64,000 nucleotides of DNA from a virus, in IMG/VR virus record IMGVR_UViG_3300044644_000283, positions 1-64,000 of that record, one strand, 5' to 3'. Positions 25,672 to 33,324 of the stretch are shown piece by piece. Below the pieces are notes generated by a model. That model had not been told where the DNA came from. It worked only from the letters and a program-made list of their open reading frames with translations, and did not search any database. Every line of letters starts with the position of its first letter. Position 1 is the stretch's first letter. A program made the position numbers and the translations under genes.

Positions 25672-26331
25672 TCAGGCGGCAAGCTTCAGCTTGGTAAAGG
25701 CGACAGTGCCTAAGTCGTTGACGTTGTCCACACGTACGGCATTGGGGTAGACATGAGCCACTGGTTGCAGAATGCCGATGCCAATGGTTGTGATGCCAAG
25801 GCGTGTGCCTGATTCGCACTGGGCACGTGTTGCGTCCGGCTCACCCTCACCGTCAGTCAGCACAAAGCACACCCTGCGGGCTTCAGGTCTGCGGAGCAAC
25901 ATGCCGTGAGCAAACTGCACGGCCGCATAGTCGTTGGTGCTACCCTGAGTCACCGTGCACTCAAGCAAGCCCTTGGTTTTCTTGGCTGGCATGTTCCAAG
26001 GTTTAAACACTGACACGGTGTGATTGAAGGTCACCACAGCGGTAGGCACTCCGGCCTGTGACAGGGTATCGATCAAAGCGTAGGCCACTTGCACGGCATT
26101 GGCCATGCGTTCGGGTTCATCACCCATTGAACCGGAGCAGTCCAAAACAATGCACACGGCAGAGTCGATACCTGCGGTTTCTGTCCTACGTTTAAACAGG
26201 CGGTCAGTCTGGCCGTATGACGACAAGGCGTTGACGTTCAGTGAGCCAGTCTTGCGGTTGATGTTGAATTCCTCAGTGCCTGAGTTCTCAAACATGGTGC
26301 GGATCTCATAGCGAAGCTTTGCGGGGATCAT
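25672..26331 (-). CDS. vWA-domain protein, CobT C-terminal-like
   Basis: 219 residues, one von Willebrand A domain. The MIDAS metal site is complete: DCSGSMG (D64, S66, S68), T132, and D160 in LTDGEGE. The order (short basic lead, then vWA) resembles the C-terminal part of CobT-like proteins that partner CobS/MoxR AAA+ ATPases. It lies 11 nt downstream of a gene that looks like the CobT N-terminal part, so a single CobT-like protein is here encoded by two genes. Confidence 0.85.
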   Translation of the reverse strand: MIPAKLRYEIRTMFENSGTEEFNINRKTGSLNVNALSSYGQTDRLFKRRTETAGIDSAVCIVLDCSGSMGDEPERMANAVQVAYALIDTLSQAGVPTAVVTFNHTVSVFKPWNMPAKKTKGLLECTVTQGSTNDYAAVQFAHGMLLRRPEARRVCFVLTDGEGEPDATRAQCESGTRLGITTIGIGILQPVAHVYPNAVRVDNVNDLGTVAFTKLKLAA

Positions 26332-26342
26332 GATGGCAGTCC

Positions 26343-27323
26343 TTAGAAGTTAATTTTCCAACGCTTGGTAGCACCGATGTGATGGCCATCCTTGGCCACT
26401 GCCCAGTTGCTGACAGATCCGGCCTGACGTGAACCCTCAGGCACATCGGCCTTGGGTTCAGTAGAGCGGGGCTTGTAGATGGTTGACACTTTGCCCTTGG
26501 GGGTCATGCGTTCTGCTTTGACTGGTGAGCGGGCTTCGCCCACGTCTGAGCCGTTTTTGTCCTCAGTTGGGGTGTCACCCTCACCCTGTCCCTGATCGGG
26601 GCTTGTAGGGCCATCTGATGCGTTTGAGGGGGCATCTTGGCCGGACTGGTCAGCACCTGACTGGTCTTGCTTGGTCTGTTCGGGTTGTTGTGGTTGTTGC
26701 GGTTGACCAAGCTGACGCAGTTCATCAAACACCCACTCAGCCAACAGCCATGTGTCATACGTAGACTGGCACTTGTTTAAACGCAAGCAAGCTTCATCAA
26801 AGATTGGTTGCAAGCCATTAGCCAATGGCACTTTGACTGTCGCATGCTTACGTGCATAGACGGCCAAGGCAAAGGGATACTGTGCAGGGTGTGACCAGTC
26901 GGTCACCTCGGCCAAGCCCTCACGTGCCATGTTGTCAATCAGGGTGCGGAGCAAACCCTCTGCATTGCCTGTCAGGCGTTCGGCAATTGCACGGTTCTCA
27001 ATGTATGCGTCCTCAAGGCCATTGTGCAATTGCACAAGGTAGTGCACCTTGTTGTTGTCAATGGCATTGAACTGGGTGAACTTGCGGTGAAGCAACTCAT
27101 GCAGGGCAAAACCTGTGAACCGTTCGAGGTCAAAGCGGGTCAGCACTGCGTCATCTGCAATGTTGGTGATGTAGATCTGCCCATGGCGGTCAATGGCGGC
27201 AGTGGGGATCTCATCCTTGAAGGTCACGTAGACACGCTCCAAGCCAAGGTCAGCGGCAATTTTGTAGATGGCTGTGGTCAGGGCAGACTTGAATTCCCAA
27301 CCAAAATATTTTGCTTTATGCAT
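26343..27323 (-). CDS. HELLH metallopeptidase-like protein, CobT N-terminal-like
   Basis: 326 residues from the ATG at 27323 (AAGGGA 6 nt upstream). HELLH at 75-79 and a downstream ED pair (NGLEDAYIE, 104-105) match the putative metallopeptidase domain found with vWA proteins. A Gln/Pro/Asp/Gly-rich linker (about 220-290) is the usual CobT hinge. In related phages this domain and the vWA domain are, to my knowledge, often one protein. Substrate unknown. Confidence 0.75.
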   Translation of the reverse strand: MHKAKYFGWEFKSALTTAIYKIAADLGLERVYVTFKDEIPTAAIDRHGQIYITNIADDAVLTRFDLERFTGFALHELLHRKFTQFNAIDNNKVHYLVQLHNGLEDAYIENRAIAERLTGNAEGLLRTLIDNMAREGLAEVTDWSHPAQYPFALAVYARKHATVKVPLANGLQPIFDEACLRLNKCQSTYDTWLLAEWVFDELRQLGQPQQPQQPEQTKQDQSGADQSGQDAPSNASDGPTSPDQGQGEGDTPTEDKNGSDVGEARSPVKAERMTPKGKVSTIYKPRSTEPKADVPEGSRQAGSVSNWAVAKDGHHIGATKRWKINF

Positions 27324-27333
27324 GGTCATTCCC

Positions 27334-28755
27334 TTAGATCCACTGAGCCACGTCAGCGGGGTTGATGTAAGCGGCCTTGATGGCATCCAAGGCGGCCGCT
27401 GATTCGGACGGTTGGCGTGAGGTGATGGCGGAGTGCCAAGCCTCATCAACAGACAGCACGTTTAAACTGCGAATGAATGCAATGGCGGAGCGAATCGATG
27501 GAGCATCGATCACGTCCCCTGTTTCAACCTTGGCACGTGCGGCATTGATGGCCGCCACAACATGCGTGGCCAGTGCCTGATGGCATCCAGTGTGGCGAAT
27601 CAAAGCCTCGGCCTCATCATTGGCACTCAAGTACTCAAACTTGATGACACGTGCAAAGCGGTCAGCCAGTGATGAATTCATCGGACGTGTGCCCGCATAG
27701 CGGCCGGACTGGTCACCGTTGGTCAGTGTGTTGTCAGCGGCAAACACCATCACGCCACGTGCCCTGCGGTGCACTTGGCCGCCAAAATTCACGGCACTGT
27801 TCGGCTCTAAAAAACCGTTCAATGTGGCCAACTCTCCGGCATCGCAGTTTGAGATCTCATCCAACAGAATGATGCTAGAGGGGCAAGCAAAGGCGGTCAG
27901 GAATGAGCCACGTTTAAACACTGTCGCACCGTTCTCAAGGCCAACAGAACCGGCATAGTCCTCTGTTGTGGTGTACTTGTGAAAATTGATGCGGGTATAT
28001 GAGCGGCCAGTGCGGGCGGCAAACTGGCGGGCGGTTTCGCTCTTGCCTGTGCCCTTTTCACCTCCGAACCACAGGTTCTCACCTGTGTACTGGGACAGCA
28101 ACAAATGCTTGAGGATCTCAGGACTCCAAACGAAGTTGGGATCAATGGCGGGGGCATCGGATGCATTCCACAGGTCAACGTACATTTCCAAGCCCTTTGA
28201 GTCGAGCACTTGCACACCGAACACTTGAAGGGCTGTCTTGCGGTCAACCACAGTTGCGGCCACACCGGAGGCCACGGCCTGTTCTGCCCCTGCATCGATC
28301 ACAGCCTGTTTAAACGGTGCAAATGCCTTGGCAACAGCATTGGCCACGTCAGCGGCAACCTTGGTATCGTCAACCAGTGAGGCGGCCTGTGCCTTGGCCA
28401 CTTGGTCTAAGGTCATTCGCATGTTGGCCACGTCACCTGCCACGGCCATCACTGAACCCTCGATGCCACGGCTCAGGTCTAGACCCTGCAAGGCGTAGGC
28501 GTGGGCACGGTTGGCCACTGACTCGATGGCATCAAGCTTGGCCGTGTCAATGGCAGTGTTGGCGGGTGCATTGATCACAGGCTTGGCGTTGGCCACTTGG
28601 TCAAAGGTCAGGCGGCCGTTTTCAATTTGTTCACCGAGCCAATCGACACGTTGAAGCTTGGTCACAAAGTGACTGGGTGCACCGTGGGCAATGGTTGCAC
28701 CAATGATGGTGTTGTTGGGGATGGACAACAGGCGGTCTTTTAGGGCTTTTTGCAT
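27334..28755 (-). CDS. CobS/MoxR-type AAA+ ATPase
   Basis: 473 residues from the ATG at 28755. The N-terminal 200 residues are Ala-rich and helical. The AAA+ core shows Walker A GGEKGTGKS (231-239), Walker B IILLDE (295-300), sensor-1 AADNT (340-344) and a likely arginine finger at R366 (LADR). Such ATPases remodel partner proteins or drive metal insertion together with a CobT/vWA partner. The three genes are in order, overlapping or nearly so. Confidence 0.85.
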   Translation of the reverse strand: MQKALKDRLLSIPNNTIIGATIAHGAPSHFVTKLQRVDWLGEQIENGRLTFDQVANAKPVINAPANTAIDTAKLDAIESVANRAHAYALQGLDLSRGIEGSVMAVAGDVANMRMTLDQVAKAQAASLVDDTKVAADVANAVAKAFAPFKQAVIDAGAEQAVASGVAATVVDRKTALQVFGVQVLDSKGLEMYVDLWNASDAPAIDPNFVWSPEILKHLLLSQYTGENLWFGGEKGTGKSETARQFAARTGRSYTRINFHKYTTTEDYAGSVGLENGATVFKRGSFLTAFACPSSIILLDEISNCDAGELATLNGFLEPNSAVNFGGQVHRRARGVMVFAADNTLTNGDQSGRYAGTRPMNSSLADRFARVIKFEYLSANDEAEALIRHTGCHQALATHVVAAINAARAKVETGDVIDAPSIRSAIAFIRSLNVLSVDEAWHSAITSRQPSESAAALDAIKAAYINPADVAQWI

Positions 28756-28781
28756 GGTTCTTTTCTCTCTCTCTACGGTCA

Positions 28782-29393
28782 TCAAACAAGGTTAAACAGG
28801 TCACCACAGCGGCACGTTGGCAGGTCAACGTCACCGTGTGCATTCAGCGTCCACTTGGCGGTCATGCGGATCTTGCAACCGCATGTTGGACACACGGCCA
28901 ACAACAGGCGAGTGCCTTGGGTCTTATGCGTGTTCACGTCAACCTTGGCATGGGGGTACGTGCCCAGTGATTGAATGATGGCCGCATAAGCTGAGTCGAA
29001 GGCCACACCGTGATCGGTTTCATAGTAGGGGTTGGACTGCGTCCCTGCGGGCAGGATGTGCATGGCCTCGGCAACCTTGGCGTAGGCCTTGTTGGCCTGA
29101 TTCAGTGCACCCTTGGCAGTGCAAGCTAGTTGGGCAATCAGCACCTCTGTGACTTTGTAGGGGTTGTCAACCTGAGGTGAAACGCAGATCTCATAGTGGC
29201 CGTCTGCACTGTTGGTGTTGGGGATGCACTGGCCAAGCACCTTGAAGCCGGAGCGTTTGGCGTTGGTAGGGTAACCAGTGGCAACCCGAATCTCAGCGGG
29301 CAGGGTGTGGCCATTTGAGGAAAAGAAGGGGCGAAGCTCCTCAACAGCGGCATTAAGCCACTCCTCACGTGTCGAATACAGGGCTTGGGTCAT
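28782..29393 (-). CDS. SprT-like protein with degenerate active site
   Basis: 203 residues from the ATG at 29393. The N-terminus (YSTREEWLNAAVEELRPFF) and the layout match phage SprT-like zincins, and a C-terminal Zn ribbon (CPTCGC ... CRCG) is kept. Where the family has HExLxH, this protein reads VLIAQLACTA (84-93), so the metal ligands and catalytic Glu appear lost. It is probably a non-catalytic relative that still binds substrate or DNA. Confidence 0.65.
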   Translation of the reverse strand: MTQALYSTREEWLNAAVEELRPFFSSNGHTLPAEIRVATGYPTNAKRSGFKVLGQCIPNTNSADGHYEICVSPQVDNPYKVTEVLIAQLACTAKGALNQANKAYAKVAEAMHILPAGTQSNPYYETDHGVAFDSAYAAIIQSLGTYPHAKVDVNTHKTQGTRLLLAVCPTCGCKIRMTAKWTLNAHGDVDLPTCRCGDLFNLV

Positions 29394-29464
29394 TGGTAGG
29401 TTCTCCAAAACAGGGCAAAATTGCCACTGCAATGCACTGACTCGCAGTGCATCACGGTGAGAAT

Positions 29465-29773
29465 TCAAGACAGGTTCAACAGTTCCTTTGCGGTCATGCC
29501 ACAGGCAAAGATGCAAGCATGGTCACCCCATGTGCCCATTGGCAGGGATGGGACACGATCCAAAAAGGCCTCGAAGGACTCACGCAGGGAAGCCTTGCGT
29601 TGCAGTTGGTTGTACTGTTGCCACACAATCATGGTGCGGGTCAGGTGTGTGTAACCTGTGGAGTTGGGGTTAGATTTGAAGTACTTCATTGCGGCCTTCA
29701 TTTCATCCTCGAACAGGCGCAAAGCGCAGTCGGCAGTGTGTGAACGGTTGGCGATAGTGTCTGCTGTAGTCAT
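29465..29773 (-). CDS. Hypothetical protein
   Basis: 102 residues, mainly helical (HTADCALRLFEDEMKAAMKY). No family recognised. The 71-nt gap to the next gene contains a 7-bp perfect hairpin (TGCACTG/CAGTGCA, 29433-29451) without a U-tract. Confidence 0.65.
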   Translation of the reverse strand: MTTADTIANRSHTADCALRLFEDEMKAAMKYFKSNPNSTGYTHLTRTMIVWQQYNQLQRKASLRESFEAFLDRVPSLPMGTWGDHACIFACGMTAKELLNLS

Positions 29774-29791
29774 GATGGGGTTCTCCTAGTG

Positions 29792-30004
29792 TTAAATCAA
29801 AGTGGGGTCAAACTTCAGTGCCTCGGTCAGCATCTGATCAGGGGTGTAGATCTTGCGGATACGCTTGCCTGAGCCGAATGCATGGGTCACCATGTACTTG
29901 CCATCACTGCGCTTGCCTGTGATGGTCATTACGTGGCCGGACAGGCGGCCATCAGCCTCTGTTGTGAATGAGCCGTAAGTGCTCTTGAAAATAACAATAG
30001 ACAT
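29792..30004 (-). CDS. Small hypothetical protein
   Basis: 70 residues, beta-rich and basic (VIFKSTYGSFTTEADGRLSG). No family recognised. Ordinary spacing within the leftward operon. Confidence 0.65.
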   Translation of the reverse strand: MSIVIFKSTYGSFTTEADGRLSGHVMTITGKRSDGKYMVTHAFGSGKRIRKIYTPDQMLTEALKFDPTLI

Positions 30005-30007
30005 GGT

Positions 30008-30169
30008 TCAAACCCCTGCGTTGTGGCGGGCAATGATCTGCTGTAACAGGGCTTGGTCATCAGCGCTGATCATGAAGCAAGAGAATGCATGCTTGTGGTC
30101 ATGCATGAAAACACGCTTGGCGTTGGCCAATGTGGGGTTAGCCTTGTAGGCATCAATCAGTTTTTGCAT
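30008..30169 (-). CDS. Small hypothetical protein, first gene of leftward operon
   Basis: 53 residues from the ATG at 30169. Its start context (GAACC-ATGCAAAAA) matches that of the CobS-like gene at 28755. Helical and basic. An upstream in-frame ATG at 30193 lacks a ribosome site. Function unknown. Confidence 0.6.
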   Translation of the reverse strand: MQKLIDAYKANPTLANAKRVFMHDHKHAFSCFMISADDQALLQQIIARHNAGV

Positions 30170-30214
30170 GGTTCTAAACCCTTGTTTAAACATGCCGAAG
30201 TTGGCATGGTTGGG

Positions 30215-30245
30215 ATTATAAGCACAAATAATATTGTCATGTCAA
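30215..30245 (-). promoter_or_regulatory. Strong leftward promoter of the accessory operon
   Basis: On the minus strand a perfect TTGACA (30245-30240) and perfect TATAAT (30220-30215) are 19 nt apart, with TG three to four nt before the -10 hexamer. Transcription would start about 40 nt upstream of the first gene of the operon. Confidence 0.7.
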
Positions 30246-30288
30246 CGCTTGTGATATTTACTTGAGTAAGTTGTGGGGTTATTACCTC

Positions 30289-30306
30289 ATGACCTCTTAC
30301 GGTCAT
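30289..30306. promoter_or_regulatory. Inverted repeat, candidate operator
   Basis: ATGACC-N6-GGTCAT, a perfect 6-bp inverted repeat, 44 bp upstream of the -35 box of the leftward promoter. The half site TGACCGTA recurs in two intergenic gaps of the same operon (25647-25658 and 28774-28785, identical 12-mers). Confidence 0.45.
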
Positions 30307-30478
30307 TTTTAGGCTTGCTGTATTTATATTAGTGTGGGTGTTTCTAGGCGTTTGAACTAAAAAGCATTCAGTTTGTGCGGCTCAAAAAGTAATACTTTAG
30401 TTAATGCACCAAAATGGTGAAAACGGCGTATAAGCCGACTTTTTGAGGGGGTCAAGGGGGTAGTAGCCTGAAGAGAAA

Positions 30479-30509
30479 AAAACGCACTGAGGCCGTTCTG
30501 ATGCGTTTT
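30479..30509. terminator. Hairpin with A/T tracts, possible leftward terminator
   Basis: AAAACGCA (30479-30486) pairs with TGCGTTTT (30502-30509). On the minus strand it is followed by seven U. It could stop leftward transcription out of the terminase or origin region. The rest of the 525-bp gap 30194-30718 is A/T-rich with no gene seen. Confidence 0.45.
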
Positions 30510-30586
30510 AGAGGCATGTATATAACCACAGTTCACACCTACTTTTGATGGTTTTAGTAGTACTAAGGTATTACAGTTTGAAGCCC

Positions 30587-30639
30587 TGTGAATAAGGCTG
30601 TGGATAAGGTGTGGACAGCCAAGGATAACCTGTGCATAA
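30587..30639. other. DnaA-box cluster, candidate replication origin
   Basis: Three 9-mers in the same orientation on the minus strand: TTATTCACA (30587-30595), TTATCCACA (30599-30607, the perfect consensus) and TTATGCACA (30631-30639). They sit in a non-coding, A/T-rich divergent region. This is the layout of a DnaA-dependent origin; function is inferred. Confidence 0.6.
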
Positions 30640-30718
30640 TGTTTTATACGAACAGTTTGGGTTTTGTACTGAGTGAGTGCAATCTAGACTGATCAGTCAC
30701 AAAGTGGAGGCGGTGATC

Positions 30719-31369
30719 ATGGGGAAGACAAGCAAGGGTGAGTTGCAGACGGCCATGGCCGAGGCAGAGGCCGACTGGGATTTGGAACAGGCAGAGTCGG
30801 AGGTTGAAGGTCTCAGCGAAGCGGAACGGTTAGCCCATGCCGCAGGGAAACCTAGAAGAAGAGTAGATGGTCATGTAGTAGGTTCAGAACATAGAAGGGG
30901 CAAAGGCCTCACGTTGAATCAGCAACGCTTTGTTCAAGGCGTTATCAGAGGGCACAGCCTACGTCAGAGCTACAGGGAAGCATTCCAAAACGATACAGGA
31001 TCTGACGCAAGCATCAGCGCAAGTGCCAATAAATTGATGAAGGATCCAAGGGTTGTGCAAGCACTGAATGAGGCTTGGGGCGAAACCGTGGAACACCTGA
31101 TTGATGACGTTGTGGCAAGTAAACGCTTTGTGCTGAAGGGTCTGTTGCACTTAGTGAAGACAGGCAAGCAGGAAGGGTCACAACTCAAAGCACTGGAACT
31201 AATGGGCAAAGCATGTGGCCTGTTTACACCAGTCGAAGTGCAAGACAAAGCACCAGTCACCGCAGATCAATTGAAGCGTGAGTTGGCGGGTCACCTCAAG
31301 CTGTTGAAGGGACATCGGTCATCAGTGGAAGATGTGGAGGCCACCCAGTTTAAACAGGTGCAGGTGTGA
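30719..31369 (+). CDS. terS: Terminase small subunit
   Basis: 216 residues from the ATG at 30719 (GGAGG 8 nt upstream). The central LTLNQQRFVQGVIRGHSLRQ and SYREAF segment, followed by ASANKLMKDPRVVQAL, is the DNA-binding region typical of phage small terminases. It recognises packaging sites for the large subunit encoded 450 nt downstream. First gene of the late block. Confidence 0.8.
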   Translation: MGKTSKGELQTAMAEAEADWDLEQAESEVEGLSEAERLAHAAGKPRRRVDGHVVGSEHRRGKGLTLNQQRFVQGVIRGHSLRQSYREAFQNDTGSDASISASANKLMKDPRVVQALNEAWGETVEHLIDDVVASKRFVLKGLLHLVKTGKQEGSQLKALELMGKACGLFTPVEVQDKAPVTADQLKRELAGHLKLLKGHRSSVEDVEATQFKQVQV

Positions 31370-31510
31370 ACCCCACCCATCCCGTACCCCCCATGGAGGC
31401 CATTGACCACCCGCCCGTCTATTACGCTCTATTCCACTCTTCCACACATCATCCACAGAACAACCCCCCCATCATTCCAAATCGCCAACCCCCACCCCTA
31501 TATATATTTT

Positions 31511-31549
31511 TGTTTAAACAGTTGCGAACGTTCGTATTATCGTTTAAAC
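31511..31549. promoter_or_regulatory. Candidate promoter-operator of the LexA-like gene
   Basis: GTTTAAAC (31512-31519), the palindrome CGAACGTTCG (31525-31534), a -10-like TATTAT (31535-31540) and GTTTAAAC (31542-31549) are packed into 39 bp, the octamer centres lying 14 and 16 bp from the palindrome centre. A third GTTTAAAC (31585-31592) abuts the start codon. Confidence 0.5.
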
Positions 31550-31592
31550 TCATGCTAACCTACAGAAGAGACAGAAGACGTAGTGTTTAAAC

Positions 31593-31823
31593 ATGACCAA
31601 GCATCGGCAATTAGTACTAGACTTCATCAGGGCGTACATCCGTTTACACGGAGTGCCGCCGTCGTATGAGGTTATTGCTAAAGGAATTGGATTGAAGTCA
31701 AAGTCGAATGTGCACCGGATCGTCCACCGTCTTAAGGAGGATGGACACCTGACGGTGCGTCCTTATAAGTTCAACTCGATCCGTCTTGTGGACAAGTCTG
31801 TTAAGGAAATGGCTGCGTTATGA
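31593..31823 (+). CDS. LexA-like DNA-binding protein without peptidase domain
   Basis: 76 residues. The whole protein aligns by eye to the winged-helix domain of LexA: TKHRQLVLDFIRAYIRLHG, PPSYEVIAKGIGL, SNVHRIVHRLKEDGHL. The S24 self-cleavage domain is absent, so it would not respond to RecA by cleavage. It lies between the small and large terminase genes, downstream of a palindromic site. It may control late genes or interfere with the host SOS response. Confidence 0.75.
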   Translation: MTKHRQLVLDFIRAYIRLHGVPPSYEVIAKGIGLKSKSNVHRIVHRLKEDGHLTVRPYKFNSIRLVDKSVKEMAAL

Positions 31824-33316
31824 GTTTACTGACCCGCAGTGAGATTGAAGGCTATCTGAAGCTGGCCGACACTGCGCCTGTAGCAGAGCGTGCCAAGATC
31901 CAGAAGCTCCTTGAGTTTGATCGCATTGAACGCTGCCGAGAGTCATTCTTGTTCTTTGTCCAGCAGATGTGGCCTGTGTTCATCTCAGGTAAGCACCATG
32001 CAATCATGGCAGATGCTTTTGAAAGGGTCGCTAGAGGCGACCTTAAGCGTCTCATCATCAACATGCCACCCCGGCATACAAAGTCTGAGTTTGCCTCGTA
32101 CCTGCTTCCAAGCTGGTTCTTAGGTAAGTTTCCTGAGAAGAAGATCATTCAGACTGCTCACACCGCAGAATTGGCCACAGGATTTGGCCGAAAGGTTAGG
32201 AATCTTGTTTCATCAGAGACGTATCAAACAGTATTTGACACAAAGCTTTCAAGTGATTCGAAAGCCGCAGGTCGCTGGAACACTCATCTGGGTGGCGATT
32301 ACTTCGCTATCGGTGTTGGCGGCGCTGTTACAGGTAAGGGCGCAGATCTCTTAATCATTGACGACCCGCATTCTGAGCAGGAAGCCAAGCAAGCAAACCC
32401 CGCCGTGTTTGACGGGGTGTATGAATGGTTCACTTCCGGCCCTCGTCAGCGTTTACAGCCGGGTGGCGCGATTATTATTGTGATGACACGCTGGTCTAAG
32501 CGTGATTTGACCGGCCAGATTCTCAAAAACGCAGGTAAAGACGGTGTAGATCAGTGGGAAATCATCGATTTTCCGGCAATCATGCCCTCCGGAGTGCCTC
32601 TGTGGCCCGGATTTTGGTCAAAAGCGGCTTTAGAAGCCCTAAAAGCTGAACTTCCAGTCTCAAAATGGGAAGCTCAGTACCAACAGAACCCCACATCTGA
32701 AGAAGGCGCAATCATTAAGCGCGAACAATGGCAGATTTGGGACAAAGATCGTGCTCCTGCGTGTGATTACATCATCCAATCATGGGATACGGCCTTTGAA
32801 AAGAACAATCGGGCCGACTATTCAGCCTGCACAACGTGGGGTGTGTTCCAACATCCCAATCAACACGGTGATATGCGCCCTAACATCATCCTTTTGGACG
32901 CATACAAGGCCCGCATGGAGTTCCCAGAACTCAAGAAGATGGCTTTGGAACTGTGGCAGGAGTGGGAACCCGACACATTGATCGTTGAGAAACGAGCCGC
33001 AGGTGCTCCGCTCATCTATGAGATGCGTAAGATGGGAATCCCGCTTTCTGAGTTTACACCGGGTAAAGGAAACGATAAGATCTCGCGTGTAAACGCAATC
33101 TCCGATCTGTTTGCTTCTGGTGTTGTCTGGTGTCCAGAGACTCGTTGGGCTGAAGAAGTGATGGATGAAATGGCCTCCTTCCCCAATGGCGATCATGATG
33201 ACCTTGTTGACTCTTCAAGCCAAGCTCTGATGAGATTCCGTCAAGGGGGCTTCATTTCCATCGACTCCGATGAGCCAGATGAACCCGTATATCGCAGACG
33301 CATGGAATATTATTAA
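31820..33316 (+). CDS. terL: Terminase large subunit
   Basis: 498 residues. The ATPase domain has a Walker A-like NMPPRHTKSE (81-90) and Walker B LLIIDD (177-182). The nuclease domain has SWDTAF (D323), IVEKRAAG and a late DDLVDS. It powers DNA packaging and cuts concatemers. ATGA overlap with the LexA-like gene. Confidence 0.93.
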   Translation: MSLLTRSEIEGYLKLADTAPVAERAKIQKLLEFDRIERCRESFLFFVQQMWPVFISGKHHAIMADAFERVARGDLKRLIINMPPRHTKSEFASYLLPSWFLGKFPEKKIIQTAHTAELATGFGRKVRNLVSSETYQTVFDTKLSSDSKAAGRWNTHLGGDYFAIGVGGAVTGKGADLLIIDDPHSEQEAKQANPAVFDGVYEWFTSGPRQRLQPGGAIIIVMTRWSKRDLTGQILKNAGKDGVDQWEIIDFPAIMPSGVPLWPGFWSKAALEALKAELPVSKWEAQYQQNPTSEEGAIIKREQWQIWDKDRAPACDYIIQSWDTAFEKNNRADYSACTTWGVFQHPNQHGDMRPNIILLDAYKARMEFPELKKMALELWQEWEPDTLIVEKRAAGAPLIYEMRKMGIPLSEFTPGKGNDKISRVNAISDLFASGVVWCPETRWAEEVMDEMASFPNGDHDDLVDSSSQALMRFRQGGFISIDSDEPDEPVYRRRMEYY

Positions 33317-33324
33317 GGACTCAC

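Noticed and set aside
19741-30200. Lysogeny module
   Set aside because: No integrase, excisionase, attachment-site repeat or CI-type repressor with peptidase domain seen in the window.
31525-31534. Gram-positive type SOS box
   Set aside because: CGAACGTTCG lacks the four central bases of the CGAAC-N4-GTTCG box, so only a palindrome is claimed.
31366-31590. 74-codon frame between terS and the LexA-like gene
   Set aside because: Pro/His-rich low-complexity product, GTG start without ribosome site, and the stretch carries the promoter-operator elements; more likely non-coding.
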